Counted from the stretch's first letter, positions 17,464 through 26,925 are shown. The stretch is DNA of 64,000 nucleotides from Terriglobia bacterium (GCA_020072785.1 JAIQGG010000001.1:248001-312000), one strand, 5' to 3'. Translations and numbers: made by a program. The notes: generated by a model from the letters alone, not told the origin.

Positions 17464-19053
17464 TCAGTGCCCCGCCAGCGGCCCCTTCGGCGGCTCCGCT
17501 TTCTTCATGAACAGCAGCAGCGGCATCACCACCAGGAAAATCATGCCCAGCATCCAGAAGTTGTCGATGAACGCCAGCATCGCCGCCTGCCGCTCCACCA
17601 GGTTGTACAGCAGCCGCTGCGCCTGCCCCGCGGCCTGCACTGCATCCGACCCGCGCCCCACGAAATACGCCGTCGTCCGGGCCAGGAAGCTCTGGTATTC
17701 CGGGTTCATGGCATTCACGTGCCCCGCCAGATGCGCCTGGTGAAACTGCGCCCGCCGCTCCAGCATCGTCGTCACCGTGGCAATGCCCACGCTGGCCCCG
17801 ATGTTCCGCGCCAGGTTGATGATCCCCGTGCCCATGTTCGTCTTCTCTTTGGCCACATAGGAGAACGCCGCCACGTTGATGGGGATGAACAGAAACGCCA
17901 ACCCCATGCTCTGCAGCATCCGCGCCTTCACCGCGACCCCGAAGGAGATATCCAGGTTCCACCCGGCCATCACGAACAGCGCCGCCGAGCACACCACGCA
18001 TCCGAACATGATTAGCCAGCGCGCCTCGTACTTCGACACCAGCGTCCCCACCACCGGCATCATCAGCATGATCACCAGCCCGCCCGGCGACAGCGCCTGC
18101 CCCGCCAGCTCCGCGTTGTAGCCCATCAGCTGCTGCAGAAACTGCGGAATCAGCACCGTGCTCGCGTACAGCACGAATCCCAGAAAAAACATGCTCATCG
18201 TCCCGATCGCGAAGTTGCGGTCCTTCAGCATCCGCAGATCCACCACCGGTTCCTTCTCCCGCAATTCCCAGAGCACCGCCGCCGCCAGCCCCACGATCAT
18301 CAGCACGAAAAAGACCCGGATGAAGTCCGAGTGCAGCCAGTCTTCGCGCTGCCCCTTGTCCAGGATGATCTGCAGGCTTCCCAGCCCCAGGCTCAGCAGC
18401 CCGATCCCGATGTAGTCCACGCGGAAGCCCTGCTTCACGCTCAGCCGCTTCATGTACGGCGGATCGCTGATCAGCAGCGACGTCAGCAGCAGCGAGATGA
18501 TCCCCACCGGCACGTTGATGTAGAAAATCCAGCGCCACGAAAAATTGTCCGTGATCCACCCGCCCAGCCACGGCCCCACCGTCGGCGCCACCACCACCGC
18601 CACTCCGTACACCGCGAAGGCCATGCCCTTCTTCGACGCCGGAAACGTGTCGCTCAGGATCGCCTGCTCGCTCGGCTGCAATCCCCCTCCGCCCGCCCCT
18701 TGCAAGATCCGGAAAAGCACCAGCACGCCCAGGCTCGGCGCCAGTCCGCACAGAAACGAGCTCGTCGTGAACAGCGCCACGCAGATCATGTAGAACCGCT
18801 TGCGCCCCAGCAGCGACGAAAACCACCCCGACAGCGGCAGCACGATCGCGTTCGACACCAGGTACGACGTCAGCACCCACGTCGATTCGTCGAGCCCCGC
18901 GGAAAGATTCCCGGCGATGTGCGGTAGCGCCACGTTGGCGATCGAGGTGTCCAGCACCTCCATGAACGTCGCCAGCGTCACTGTTACGGCGATCACCCAC
19001 GGGTTGATGCCCCCGTCCGCCGTCCGCAGCTTCGCTAAAATTCGCTTGACCAT
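17464..19053 (-). CDS. DHA2-family MFS drug efflux permease (EmrB-like)
   Basis: A 529-residue proton-driven inner-membrane exporter with about 14 hydrophobic helices. Signatures include FMEVLDTSIANVALPHIAGNL (motif D1), SSLLGRKRFYM (motif A) and GVAVVVAPTVGPWLGGWI (motif C). It is the third gene of a minus-strand operon after TolC-like and HlyD-like genes, which makes a complete tripartite EmrAB-TolC pump. The substrate is unknown. Confidence 0.93.
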   Translation of the reverse strand: MVKRILAKLRTADGGINPWVIAVTVTLATFMEVLDTSIANVALPHIAGNLSAGLDESTWVLTSYLVSNAIVLPLSGWFSSLLGRKRFYMICVALFTTSSFLCGLAPSLGVLVLFRILQGAGGGGLQPSEQAILSDTFPASKKGMAFAVYGVAVVVAPTVGPWLGGWITDNFSWRWIFYINVPVGIISLLLTSLLISDPPYMKRLSVKQGFRVDYIGIGLLSLGLGSLQIILDKGQREDWLHSDFIRVFFVLMIVGLAAAVLWELREKEPVVDLRMLKDRNFAIGTMSMFFLGFVLYASTVLIPQFLQQLMGYNAELAGQALSPGGLVIMLMMPVVGTLVSKYEARWLIMFGCVVCSAALFVMAGWNLDISFGVAVKARMLQSMGLAFLFIPINVAAFSYVAKEKTNMGTGIINLARNIGASVGIATVTTMLERRAQFHQAHLAGHVNAMNPEYQSFLARTTAYFVGRGSDAVQAAGQAQRLLYNLVERQAAMLAFIDNFWMLGMIFLVVMPLLLFMKKAEPPKGPLAGH

Positions 19054-19077
19054 GCACCTGTTCTTCCCTCGCCGCTC

Positions 19078-20379
19078 TTACTTCGTCACCACCGTCACGT
19101 CCGCGTTCATCCCCGGCCGCAGCACCGCCTTCTCCGCCGGGATGGCATCCAGCACGATCTTTACCGGGATGCGCTGCACCACCTTCACGAAATTCCCCGT
19201 CGCGTTTTCCGCCGGCAGCAGGCTCAGCCGCGCCCCCGTCGCTCCCGCGATCGAGTCCACGTGCCCCGTGAAGGTTCTTCCGTAGGTGTCCACCTCCACG
19301 TACGCCTTCTGCCCCGGCTTCATCCGCCGCAGTTGCGTCTCCTTGAAGTTCGCCGTCACCCACACGTCGTGCAGCGGCACCAGCACCAGCAGGCCCTGCC
19401 CTCCCTGTACCACTTGGCCCGGCTCCACCTGCTTGCGCGTCACCACCCCGTCCACCGGCGCCACCACTGTCGCCGCTTGCAGCGTCAGCTCCGCGTACGT
19501 CAGCGCCGCCCGCGCCTGCTCCACCCGTGCCAGTTTGGCCTGCGCCTCCGCGCTGCGCATCGTCACCTGCTTCAGATTGGCCCGCGCCGCCCCGATTCCC
19601 GCGCGCGCTTCGTCCACCCGCGCCTTCGCCGCCTGGTACGCCGCCTCGGTGATCGCGATGTTCCGTTCCGCCTGCGCCAGCCGCTCCTGGTCCGCGTGCA
19701 GCACGCTGCCCGCGGCCTCCGCGTTGGCCCGGGCCGCGTCCAGTTGCTGCTTGGAAATTTCGTCTTTCGCCGCCAGCGGCAGGAAGCGCTCCAGGTCGGC
19801 TTTCGCCAGCTGCGCATTCGCCCGGCTCTTCGCCACGTTGGCCTGTGCGTACGCCAGGTCCGCCGTGCGCGCCAGGTCGTAGGCCCCCTGCGCGCGTTGC
19901 AGTTCCGCCTCCGCTCCCGCCAGTTGCGCTTCCGCGCTGGACGTTTCGCTGGCCATGTTCTCGCGCGTTCGCGGCACATCGATCCCCGCCGCCCGCGCCT
20001 CGCTCTCCGCCAGCGACACCGCCGCCCGCGCCTGGTCCACGTTGGCCTGAAAATCCCGCGTGTCCAGCCGCACCAGCACCTGCCCGGCTTTCACCGCCTG
20101 GTTGTCCTCCACCAGCACCTGCTCCACGCGCCCGTACACCTTGGCCGCCACTGGCGTGACGTGTCCGTCCACCTGCGCGTCGTCCGTGGTCTCCCGCAAG
20201 TGGTAATAGAAGTACAGCCCGCTGATCACCGCCAGCAGCCCCATCCCCGCGCCCAGCAGCGCCCGCTGCAGTTTCGGATTCGCCAGCCCCGTCGCTTCCG
20301 CTTTCCTCGGCGGTGGCTCCTCCGCGGCGGCCGGCATCTGGGGCGCGTTTTCCAGTCCGACTTCGATCTCGATGCCCAT
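19078..20379 (-). CDS. HlyD/EmrA-family membrane fusion protein
   Basis: A 433-residue periplasmic adaptor that links the MFS permease to the outer-membrane channel. It has an N-terminal membrane span (about residues 38-56), a lipoyl-type half (HVTPVAAKVYGRVEQVLVED), a long alpha-helical hairpin rich in Ala, Glu and Arg, the second lipoyl half (TVVAPVDGVVTRKQVEPGQ) and a beta-barrel end. It starts 7 bases after the TolC-like stop. Confidence 0.93.
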   Translation of the reverse strand: MGIEIEVGLENAPQMPAAAEEPPPRKAEATGLANPKLQRALLGAGMGLLAVISGLYFYYHLRETTDDAQVDGHVTPVAAKVYGRVEQVLVEDNQAVKAGQVLVRLDTRDFQANVDQARAAVSLAESEARAAGIDVPRTRENMASETSSAEAQLAGAEAELQRAQGAYDLARTADLAYAQANVAKSRANAQLAKADLERFLPLAAKDEISKQQLDAARANAEAAGSVLHADQERLAQAERNIAITEAAYQAAKARVDEARAGIGAARANLKQVTMRSAEAQAKLARVEQARAALTYAELTLQAATVVAPVDGVVTRKQVEPGQVVQGGQGLLVLVPLHDVWVTANFKETQLRRMKPGQKAYVEVDTYGRTFTGHVDSIAGATGARLSLLPAENATGNFVKVVQRIPVKIVLDAIPAEKAVLRPGMNADVTVVTK

Positions 20380-20386
20380 CAGTCCC

Positions 20387-22048
20387 TCACTTCGCGTACA
20401 GCTTTTCCATCTGTCCGGTGGCCCGCGCCAGTTCCGCCCGCGCCTGATTGAAGCGGTACACCGCGGCGATCTGGTTGTCGTTGGCCCGCTCCAGCGCGGC
20501 CTGCGCCGTGATCACTTCGATGTTGCTGCTCACCCCGGCCTGGAAGCGGTCGCGCGACTGTGCCACTTCCTCGGTCGCCAGCTGCACGCTCAGATTCGCC
20601 AGCTGCACTTCGCTGCGTGCCGCGTTCAGGTTCACCAGCGCGGTCTTCACCTCCCGCGCGATCTCGTTGCGCAGGTCCGCTTGCTGCTGCTCCAGCTTCT
20701 GGATCTCCAGCCCTGCCCGCGCCACCTCCGCGTGGATCCGTCCGCCGGTGAACAGCGGCACATTCACGCTGGCCTGATAGTTGTAGACCGGGATTCCGGT
20801 CGCCGCGGAAACCCCCGAGTAGGCCCAGTTTCCGTCGAAGCGCAGCGACGGCAGCCGCGCCGCGCTGGCGCCCTTCCGCGTGTCCCGCGCCGCGCGCAGC
20901 TTGGCCTCCAGCGCCTGCCACTCCGGCCGCACCGCCAGCGCCTGCTCCAGGCTGGCGTTCAGCTCCGGCTGCGGCGTATCGAAAAACTCCATCGCATCGG
21001 CCAGCTCGATCTCCTGCCGCGGATCCAGATTCAGCAACCGGCTCAGTCCATACAGCCCCGCCGTGCGTTCCGCCTGCGCCTCCAGCAGCCGCTGCTTCTC
21101 GTTCTGCAGCTCCACGTTGGCGCGCAGCGTGTCCAGCCCCGTCCCCACTCCGGCTTTCTGCAGGTCCGTCGCCAGCTCATGCAACGCCTCCGCCAGCGCC
21201 ACCCGCGCGTCCGAGGCTTTCACGCTGGCCTCCGCGCGCAGCGTCGCGATGTATTGCGACACCACCACCAGCACCACTTCCTCGCGCACCGAATGGCTCG
21301 TCGCACGCTCCGCCCTGGCCGTCTCCCGCGCCGCCTGATATTTCCGCCACAGCGTCAGGTCCAGCACCGGCGCCCCGAACGAACTGCCCGCGGTGAACAC
21401 CTGGAAGGGACCCGCATGTTGCGGAAACCCGGGAAAGCGCTGCCCGAACCCGGTCTCCAGGTTCAACCGCCGTGCCGCGTCGTCGACCGTGAGCTGCGCC
21501 TGCGGCAGCAGCGCCGCCCGCGCCACGTTCTTCTCCTGCTCGCTCTGCGCCGCCGTCAGCACCGCAATCTGCGCCGTGGTGTTCTGCTTCAGCGCCAGCG
21601 CCACCGCCTGGTCCAGCGTCAGCCGCAGCACCCCGCTCGGCGCCTCCGCAGCTGGCGCCGCGCTCTGCTGCGCCGCGAGCCGCCCCGGCAGCAGCAGCGC
21701 AAACAACAGGAACCCGTAAAAAATGATGTGCGACCCGTTTCCGCCCGGGCCGTTCTTGTCGCTGTCCGTGCCCTTCTTGCAGCCCACAATTTTCCGGATG
21801 ATCTCCTGGTTCAGACAGCCTTCCGCCAGTAACTGCGCGCCTCGCCGGTGGATCTCCTGCAGCAGTTCCTTTCCCGCCGCATCAATAAAACTCACCGCGC
21901 ACAAATTCACGGATAATTTCAGCTTCGGGAATCCCGTGCGCAGCTCCCGCCAGCACTGTTCCAACGTTGCTACCCAGGGCCCGGCCAGCCGCCCCTCGAC
22001 GCTCAGGATCAGCTTTCCGCGCTTTCGCTCTGTAGTGATCTTCAACAT
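20387..22048 (-). CDS. STAS domain fused in frame to a TolC-family protein
   Basis: The 553-residue frame starts MLKITTERKRGKLILSVEGR. Residues 1-95 look like a small STAS domain (GRLAGPWVATLEQCWREL, then VNLCAVSFIDAAGKELLQEI). After a Gly/Asn linker a signal-peptide-like stretch (IIFYGFLLFALLLPGRLAAQ, about 109-127) precedes a full TolC outer-membrane efflux domain (LRLTLDQAVALALKQNT and two repeats of long helices). The STAS part should be cytoplasmic and the TolC part exported, so either there is an internal start or the protein is processed. No in-frame ATG was seen at the junction. The ATG at 22048 abuts a palindromic repeat array. Confidence 0.8.
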   Translation of the reverse strand: MLKITTERKRGKLILSVEGRLAGPWVATLEQCWRELRTGFPKLKLSVNLCAVSFIDAAGKELLQEIHRRGAQLLAEGCLNQEIIRKIVGCKKGTDSDKNGPGGNGSHIIFYGFLLFALLLPGRLAAQQSAAPAAEAPSGVLRLTLDQAVALALKQNTTAQIAVLTAAQSEQEKNVARAALLPQAQLTVDDAARRLNLETGFGQRFPGFPQHAGPFQVFTAGSSFGAPVLDLTLWRKYQAARETARAERATSHSVREEVVLVVVSQYIATLRAEASVKASDARVALAEALHELATDLQKAGVGTGLDTLRANVELQNEKQRLLEAQAERTAGLYGLSRLLNLDPRQEIELADAMEFFDTPQPELNASLEQALAVRPEWQALEAKLRAARDTRKGASAARLPSLRFDGNWAYSGVSAATGIPVYNYQASVNVPLFTGGRIHAEVARAGLEIQKLEQQQADLRNEIAREVKTALVNLNAARSEVQLANLSVQLATEEVAQSRDRFQAGVSSNIEVITAQAALERANDNQIAAVYRFNQARAELARATGQMEKLYAK

Positions 22049-22129
22049 GTTGACCGCTTTGCGGTCACCCTTATAGGTGTCCGCTTTTCGGTCACCCCTA
22101 TAGGTGTCCGCTTTGCCTTCACCGCACGA
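22049..22129. repeat. Three 27-bp units of the palindromic repeat
   Basis: Units start at 22049, 22076 and 22103. The first has the full palindrome (GACCGCTTTGCGGTC) and the others are degraded (GTCCGCTTTTCGGTC, GTCCGCTTTGCCTTC). The array directly precedes the ATG of the STAS-TolC gene on the minus strand. Confidence 0.85.
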
Positions 22130-22149
22130 AGGTTCCGTTTGTCCATATT

Positions 22150-22325
22150 GCAATTAGACGAACAATTCACAAAAAACGATGCAAGTAAATTAAGGCTTTA
22201 TATAAGTGTAACATACGAACTTATTGTGGTTTATCTATTGCCTTAAATTAGACTATATATGGGCAATAGATAAAATTAAGTCTTTTAGAAATGCCGTAAT
22301 ATGGTCATTGATCTATTCCTTTCAG
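22150..22325. other. AT-rich non-coding scar with a perfect inverted repeat
   Basis: About 175 bases of strongly AT-rich sequence lie in an otherwise GC-rich window. TTTATCTATTGCC (22230-22242) and GGCAATAGATAAA (22262-22274) form a perfect 13-bp inverted repeat around a 19-base loop. The region ends abruptly where the histidine-kinase homology begins. It reads as foreign DNA at an insertion or deletion junction. Confidence 0.65.
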
Positions 22326-22778
22326 CGTATCTTCGAGCCTTTTTTCACCACCAAGGAGCTGGGCAAGGGCACGGGGCTGGGACTCTCCACGGTCTACGGC
22401 ATCGTCAAGCAGAGCGGCGGCCACATCGAGGTCTACAGCGAGGTGGGCAAAGGCACATCCTTCAAGATCTACCTGCCGCGCATAAACGAAAAACCGCAGG
22501 CGGCGGCCGTAGAGCCCCAGCAAGAAGAAACGCGCGGCACGGAGACCATTCTCGTTGTCGAGGACGATGAGGAATTACGCACCATGGCCTGCGAGTATCT
22601 CACCGCGCAGGGCTACACCGTTCTCGTGGCCAGCAATGCCGCCGAGGCCATCCCCCTGGTGAAAAGCCATCCGGGACCGATTGCGCTGGTGATTACCGAT
22701 GTGGTCATGCCCGGACTGAGCGGTCCCCAACTGATTCAGAAATTGACGGACCTGCGACCTCATATCAAGCCGCTCTAG
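22326..22778 (+). pseudogene. Histidine kinase / receiver remnant, truncated at both ends
   Basis: The frame contains only the end of a HATPase domain ([32 protein letters not shown], the F and G2 boxes) and the first two thirds of a receiver domain ([23 protein letters not shown], then [14 protein letters not shown] with the phospho-acceptor Asp). The dimerisation/phospho-His domain and the N and G1 boxes are absent. The receiver stops at LRPHIKPL before its conserved Lys. The frame upstream of 22326 is AT-rich junk-like sequence, and its stop overlaps the convergent YeiH gene. Non-functional as a kinase. Confidence 0.8.
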
Positions 22779-23704
22779 AAGGTGATCCAGCCGGCGCGGA
22801 TGAGCCACAGCGATCCGGCACCCACCACCATCCACAGCAGAACGCCCTGCAGCAGCGGCCGCCAGCCCACTTGCTTGAGCGTGCCCCGGGAGATGCCCGT
22901 GCCGATCAGGAACAGCGTGGCCGTCAGCCCCAGGCGCCCCAGGTTGAACAGGCCGTGCGCCGCGCCGGAAATCCGTGGCACGTAGGTGTTGGCCACCGCG
23001 GCCAGGCAAAACAAAAAAATAAACCAGGGAATCTGCACCCGCGAATTGCTCTTCCTCGCCGCCGCCGTGCCCAGCGACAGCGGCACAATCCACAGCGCCC
23101 GCGCCAGCTTTACCGTCGTGCCCACCACCAGGGCCGCCGCGCCGTAGCGCGCCGCCGCTCCCACCACCGAGCTGGTGTCATGAATCGCCAGCGCCGCCCA
23201 CAGCCCGAACTGCCCCTGCGTCAGATGCAGCCACCAGCCGATCAGCGGGAAGATCAGCAGCGCGATCGAATTCAGGATGAACACCGTGCCCAGCGAGACG
23301 GCCATCTCCTCCTCGCCGGCTTCGATGATCGGTCCCACCGCGGCAATGGCGCTGCCGCCGCAGATGGCCGTGCCCGTGCTGATCAGAAAGGACGGCGCGG
23401 CCCGCACCTGCAGCAACCGCCCGAGCCCGTATCCCGCGCTCAAGGCAAACGCGATGCCCACCGCTGTATACGCAAATCCGCTGCGCCCGGCCTTCAGCAC
23501 TTCCTGCAGGTTCATGCCGAATCCCAGGGCCACCACCGAGGATTGCAGGAGAAACTTGGCCAGGTTGCGGCTGTCGGTATGGAAGGGATGGGCGAAGCTC
23601 AGCCCGTACAGGAGACCCGCGGTCAGCGCCAGGGGCGGCGAGAGCAAGCCCGTCGCGGAGATGATCAGCCCGAGAAAAAATACTGTCTTCGTATTTATGT
23701 TCAT
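22775..23704 (-). CDS. YeiH/UPF0324-family membrane protein (putative anion exporter)
   Basis: A 309-residue protein with about ten hydrophobic helices. Family features are [53 protein letters not shown]-like ([17 protein letters not shown]), and [11 protein letters not shown] near the end. The family is annotated as a putative sulfate or anion exporter, and that is weakly established. It is convergent with the kinase remnant, with a 4-base overlap. Confidence 0.88.
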   Translation of the reverse strand: MNINTKTVFFLGLIISATGLLSPPLALTAGLLYGLSFAHPFHTDSRNLAKFLLQSSVVALGFGMNLQEVLKAGRSGFAYTAVGIAFALSAGYGLGRLLQVRAAPSFLISTGTAICGGSAIAAVGPIIEAGEEEMAVSLGTVFILNSIALLIFPLIGWWLHLTQGQFGLWAALAIHDTSSVVGAAARYGAAALVVGTTVKLARALWIVPLSLGTAAARKSNSRVQIPWFIFLFCLAAVANTYVPRISGAAHGLFNLGRLGLTATLFLIGTGISRGTLKQVGWRPLLQGVLLWMVVGAGSLWLIRAGWITF

Positions 23705-23795
23705 AGAATCCCAGGTAGTTTAGCAGGTCGCGGAGTTCTCCACCGCGGTACGGCTGCAAGAATTTCTTCCACGAAGTGCGAGTGTGCGCGGCGCT

Positions 23796-24707
23796 TCACG
23801 GTTTTTTGTCTTCCGGGACGGCGGGCGGGGCGAGCTTTGCGGCGTGATGCGTCCGGGCGACAAGGGCCGCGACGATCTTCCTGGCGGCGGCCTGGCTCAC
23901 CGGGCAGGCGGAATCGTTGATGCGGCACTGCGCCAGGGTGAGCTGGCAGGGGCAGGAGCAGCTTTCGGCGTTGAAGCGGCGCAGCGCGGTCTGCTTCTGT
24001 TCCGGAGTGAGCTTCGAGAGGTCCACGCCGGGAAGCTCGGTGGCGCGGTCGGCGTGCTGCAGAAAGACCTGGCCGGTGTCCTCGAAGGTTTCGATCTTCG
24101 CGCCGAAGGGCAGGCCGAGCAGGGCGCGAATCTCCGTTTCGTAGAGCGCGGGATCGCGCAGCCCGGTGTGCTTCTGCACCACGCGCCCTTCGGTATCCAA
24201 CACGAACGAAGTGGGCAGCGCGGGAATTCCGCCATAAAGCTCGCGCAGTCCCGGCGGGGCCAGGGCCACGGGATAATTGATGCCGAACTCCTGCACGAAC
24301 TTCTGCACGTCTCCGGGCGCATCGTCGTCCACTGAGAGGCCGACGATCTGCAGCTTGCCGGCGTATTTCGTCTGCAGATCGATGAGATCGGGAATTTCCG
24401 CGCGGCAGGGTTTGCACCAGGTGGCCCAGAAATTGAGCAGGACTACTTTGCCGCGCAGCGCGGCGAGCGCGAGCGGCTTGCCGGCGAGATCTTTCAGGGC
24501 AAAGGGCGGGGCCGAGTCGGGATTGCGCACGAAGCGGATCACCGGACCGGCGGCCGCGGCACTGTCCGCTGCGCTGCTGGGCGCGCTGCTGGGCGCGGTG
24601 TCCGGGGGAGCGGGGCTTTGCGCGGCGGCGAGGCCGCTGAGCAGCAGCCCCAGCAGCAGGAGCAGGCCGGATTTCGCGGAATGGGCGGTGATGGACATCG
24701 CTATCAT
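23796..24707 (-). CDS. TlpA-like thiol-disulfide protein with a Cys-rich tail
   Basis: A 303-residue exported protein. The signal peptide is LLLLLGLLLSGLAAAQ. The thioredoxin-fold domain (about 70-205) contains LNFWATWCKPCRAEIPDL with the redox CxxC and the cis-Pro region ALPTSFVLD. After it, a tail has ESCSCPCQLTLAQCRINDSACPVS, with five Cys that could bind metal or form disulfides. Such proteins reduce periplasmic thiols, including apocytochrome c. It could serve the haem c proteins at 37-51 kb, but the genes are not linked. The start used is ATG at 24707; ATG at 24698 is also possible. Confidence 0.85.
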   Translation of the reverse strand: MIAMSITAHSAKSGLLLLLGLLLSGLAAAQSPAPPDTAPSSAPSSAADSAAAAGPVIRFVRNPDSAPPFALKDLAGKPLALAALRGKVVLLNFWATWCKPCRAEIPDLIDLQTKYAGKLQIVGLSVDDDAPGDVQKFVQEFGINYPVALAPPGLRELYGGIPALPTSFVLDTEGRVVQKHTGLRDPALYETEIRALLGLPFGAKIETFEDTGQVFLQHADRATELPGVDLSKLTPEQKQTALRRFNAESCSCPCQLTLAQCRINDSACPVSQAAARKIVAALVARTHHAAKLAPPAVPEDKKP

Positions 24708-24857
24708 TGTATAACCACCCGGGGGGATTGTGGGTAGGGAAGCAAGGACGTAAAGAAGAAGAGAAGTTCTTCGCTCGCAATCCACGCAGCGAAGGGAGCG
24801 CGGTTCCTTTCCGACCGGCCGCGCGGCGCCCGGAAGGACGAGAAGCGTTTTTGAGGT

Positions 24858-25670
24858 ATGGTTACACCCATGGTGGAGAGCGGGAACAAAAGGAAGCCGG
24901 CGCTGCTGGAGATGAGCCACGTGACGGTGCAGCGCGGGGAGCGCGCGGCGCTGGACGACGTTTCGCTGCGCATCGGCGACGGGGAGCACGTGTGCATCCT
25001 GGGGCCGAACGGGTGCGGGAAATCCACGCTGATCAAGACGATTACGCGGGAATGTTATCCGGTGGCGCGGGCAGGGTCGTCCATTGCGATTTTCGGGCAG
25101 GAGCGCTGGGATATTTTCGAGCTGCGGGCGCTGCTGGGGATCGTTTCGCCGGACCTGCTGGCGATGTGCTCGACGGATGCGACGTGCCGCGACGTGGTGC
25201 TCTCGGGATTCTTCAGCAGCACGCGGATTTTCCCCAATCACCATCCCGCGCCGGAGCACCGGGAGCGGGCCGAAGCGGCGCTGGCGCGGCTGGGGATCGC
25301 GCATCTGGCGGGGCGCGCGGTGGCGGAGATGTCCTCCGGGGAGGCCAAGCGCACGCTGATCGCCCGGGCCCTGGCGCACAATCCGCGGACGCTGCTCTTC
25401 GACGAGCCGAGCAACGCGCTGGACATCGCCGCGCAGATGCAGCTGCGCACGACGATGCGCGAGCTGGCGCAGGCGGGCCTGGGGATTCTGCTGGTGACGC
25501 ACCACGTCTCGGAGATCATCCCGGAGATCGAGCGGGTGGTGCTGCTGCGCGCGGGGCGCATCCTGGCGGACGGGCCGAAGGAGCGAGTGCTGACGTCGGA
25601 GCGGCTGACGGAGCTGTTTGGCGTGCCGGTACGGCTGGCGCAGCACGACGGGCACTTCCATTTGTGGTAG
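24858..25670 (+). CDS. ABC transporter ATP-binding protein (orphan)
   Basis: A 270-residue ATPase subunit with Walker A (LGPNGCGKSTLIK), Q-loop region, signature MSSGEAKRTLIARAL (SSGEA in place of LSGGQ), Walker B (LLFDEPSNALD) and the switch His in LLVTHHVSE. It resembles the ModF/iron-complex type of stand-alone ATPases. No permease or binding protein is adjacent, so it may act with a distant partner. It is divergent from the TlpA-like gene. Confidence 0.88.
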   Translation: MVTPMVESGNKRKPALLEMSHVTVQRGERAALDDVSLRIGDGEHVCILGPNGCGKSTLIKTITRECYPVARAGSSIAIFGQERWDIFELRALLGIVSPDLLAMCSTDATCRDVVLSGFFSSTRIFPNHHPAPEHRERAEAALARLGIAHLAGRAVAEMSSGEAKRTLIARALAHNPRTLLFDEPSNALDIAAQMQLRTTMRELAQAGLGILLVTHHVSEIIPEIERVVLLRAGRILADGPKERVLTSERLTELFGVPVRLAQHDGHFHLW

Positions 25671-26129
25671 CAGGTACCAGAATTCCACCCTCTTCCTACC
25701 CCCACCCCCGTTGTTTATTGCAAAGAGTGCGGAGATGCTTGATTCTGAAAGAGTTGCATTTTTCATTGAGAAAAAGAGTGCGCAAGAGCAGCCAGGGCAA
25801 GAACTTAAAGTCCTGGCTTTTGTGTTAGATAGAAAAGAGTGTGTAAGGCTATGAAAAGAAAGGAGTAGAGAGGCAGTTAACAGTTGACAGTTGAAAGTTG
25901 AAAGCAGGAGGAGGCGGGAAGGACGCCGGGAAAGTATTCGAACAGAAGATTGACGAAACACAGAGAAGGATAGCAGAAGAGTGACCTTGTTTCAATAGAT
26001 TACTGAGTGGTATTCGAATGGATTGTGGAAAAGTACGGGAGTGACGCGCTTTTGCAGTCCGAAACGTCAAAACCCCCGCACGTAAACCCGACGTGTGGGC
26101 CACCCGCCTAGAGTTCCAATACTAGGTAG
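25671..26129. other. Intergenic region without a clear gene
   Basis: About 460 bases, visibly lower in GC than the flanks. It holds a short direct-repeat stretch of AGTTGA-type units (about 25875-25905). At 26091-26110 it has an inverted 19-base match to the first bases of the dispersed repeat copy at 31259 (GGCGGGTGGCCCAC core). No convincing coding frame was seen. Confidence 0.5.
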
Positions 26130-26366
26130 TTACAGACCGATCAGCTTATGCAGAACGGCAAAGATTCCTACAGCCATTGAGACGCAACCTACCAGCCGGA
26201 AAACAATCCGCGCGTGACGAAAACGCACGTCCGTCTTGTTGAGCGGCGAGAGGTTGTACTTCTTCTCAAGACCGTCAACAATTGCGTCCGCTCGAAAAAA
26301 GACGATGATCCCAACTATTAACGGCACGAGGCTACTTGCGTATTGCAATGCATCCTCAGCGGTCAT
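26130..26366 (-). CDS. Small membrane protein of unknown function
   Basis: A 78-residue protein from ATG 26366 (MTAEDALQYASSLVPLIVG), with hydrophobic segments at about 13-28 and 56-75. Its start overlaps the stop of the upstream gene (ATGA at 26363-26366). The longer in-frame extension lies wholly within that gene and was rejected. No family is recognised. Confidence 0.6.
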   Translation of the reverse strand: MTAEDALQYASSLVPLIVGIIVFFRADAIVDGLEKKYNLSPLNKTDVRFRHARIVFRLVGCVSMAVGIFAVLHKLIGL

Positions 26367-26722
26367 GGCCAAACTTGACCAAACAGGAAGAGGGCGAGGA
26401 AAATCCCGTGAAGCAAGGAACGAACTAGTACGAACAGCAAGAATAGTCCGAAGCCCAGTGCAAGCAAACCAGGGATGCGCTGGTTCCACTTCCATGCTGA
26501 AGTTTTTTCGACGTTTTCTAGGATCGCGGGCGAAACTCCACTCCTCCGGCGTCGCCACCTACTGAAGCGCAGCAGCTGGCCCGGGGCAAACGTTTTCAGC
26601 GCACCCACGATCGTGAGGAGTACCGCGGCGCTGAACATCAGCAGGTAGGCGCCTAAGGACACCTTCGACGGAGAACCAGGACCGCCTACCAAGGCCGATA
26701 AAGGGATCGCAAACTCAGTCAT
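26363..26722 (-). CDS. Small membrane protein of unknown function
   Basis: A 119-residue protein with two hydrophobic segments, SLGAYLLMFSAAVLLTIVGAL and LLALGFGLFLLFVLVRSLLHGIFLALF, separated by a basic loop. It is the first gene of a two-gene operon with the protein at 26130 (4-base overlap), which suggests a small membrane complex. No family is recognised. Confidence 0.6.
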   Translation of the reverse strand: MTEFAIPLSALVGGPGSPSKVSLGAYLLMFSAAVLLTIVGALKTFAPGQLLRFSRWRRRRSGVSPAILENVEKTSAWKWNQRIPGLLALGFGLFLLFVLVRSLLHGIFLALFLFGQVWP

Positions 26723-26783
26723 TTGCCAAACGAGGCTTTCTACTTATGTATGTGCCAATATCCGGAATATGTTTCAGCCACTT

Positions 26784-26925
26784 GGGGCGGGTGGCCCAGT
26801 CCTCCGGATCTTCCCATGTTCCTGGCGGCGCACGCGGAGAGGATACCACTGTTGTAAGTTATCGCGGAGTAGTGCGATGGGGGGCGTCCCGAACCTGTTC
26901 GATCATTAAACCTGTGCTACCGGCC
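26784..26925 (+). repeat. Copy A of a 110-140 bp dispersed repeat
   Basis: Aligns by eye with 31259-31395 and 32890-33000. Shared blocks are GGCGGGTGGCCCA, GGCGGCGCACG, GAGAGGATA, GGAGTAGTGCGATGGG-like sequence and CTGTTCGATCATTAAACC-like sequence. It is non-coding and lies upstream of the 26363 operon in reverse orientation. The region 26723-27090 holds nothing else I can support. Confidence 0.75.

Noticed and set aside
22224-22325. Start of a complete sensor protein at 22224
   Set aside because: The first ~34 residues come from the AT-rich stretch and are not part of any histidine kinase; the homology starts abruptly at about 22326.
23796-25961. A single 721-residue protein
   Set aside because: Only the last 303 codons are TlpA-like with a signal peptide; the upstream part is antisense to the ABC ATPase gene.
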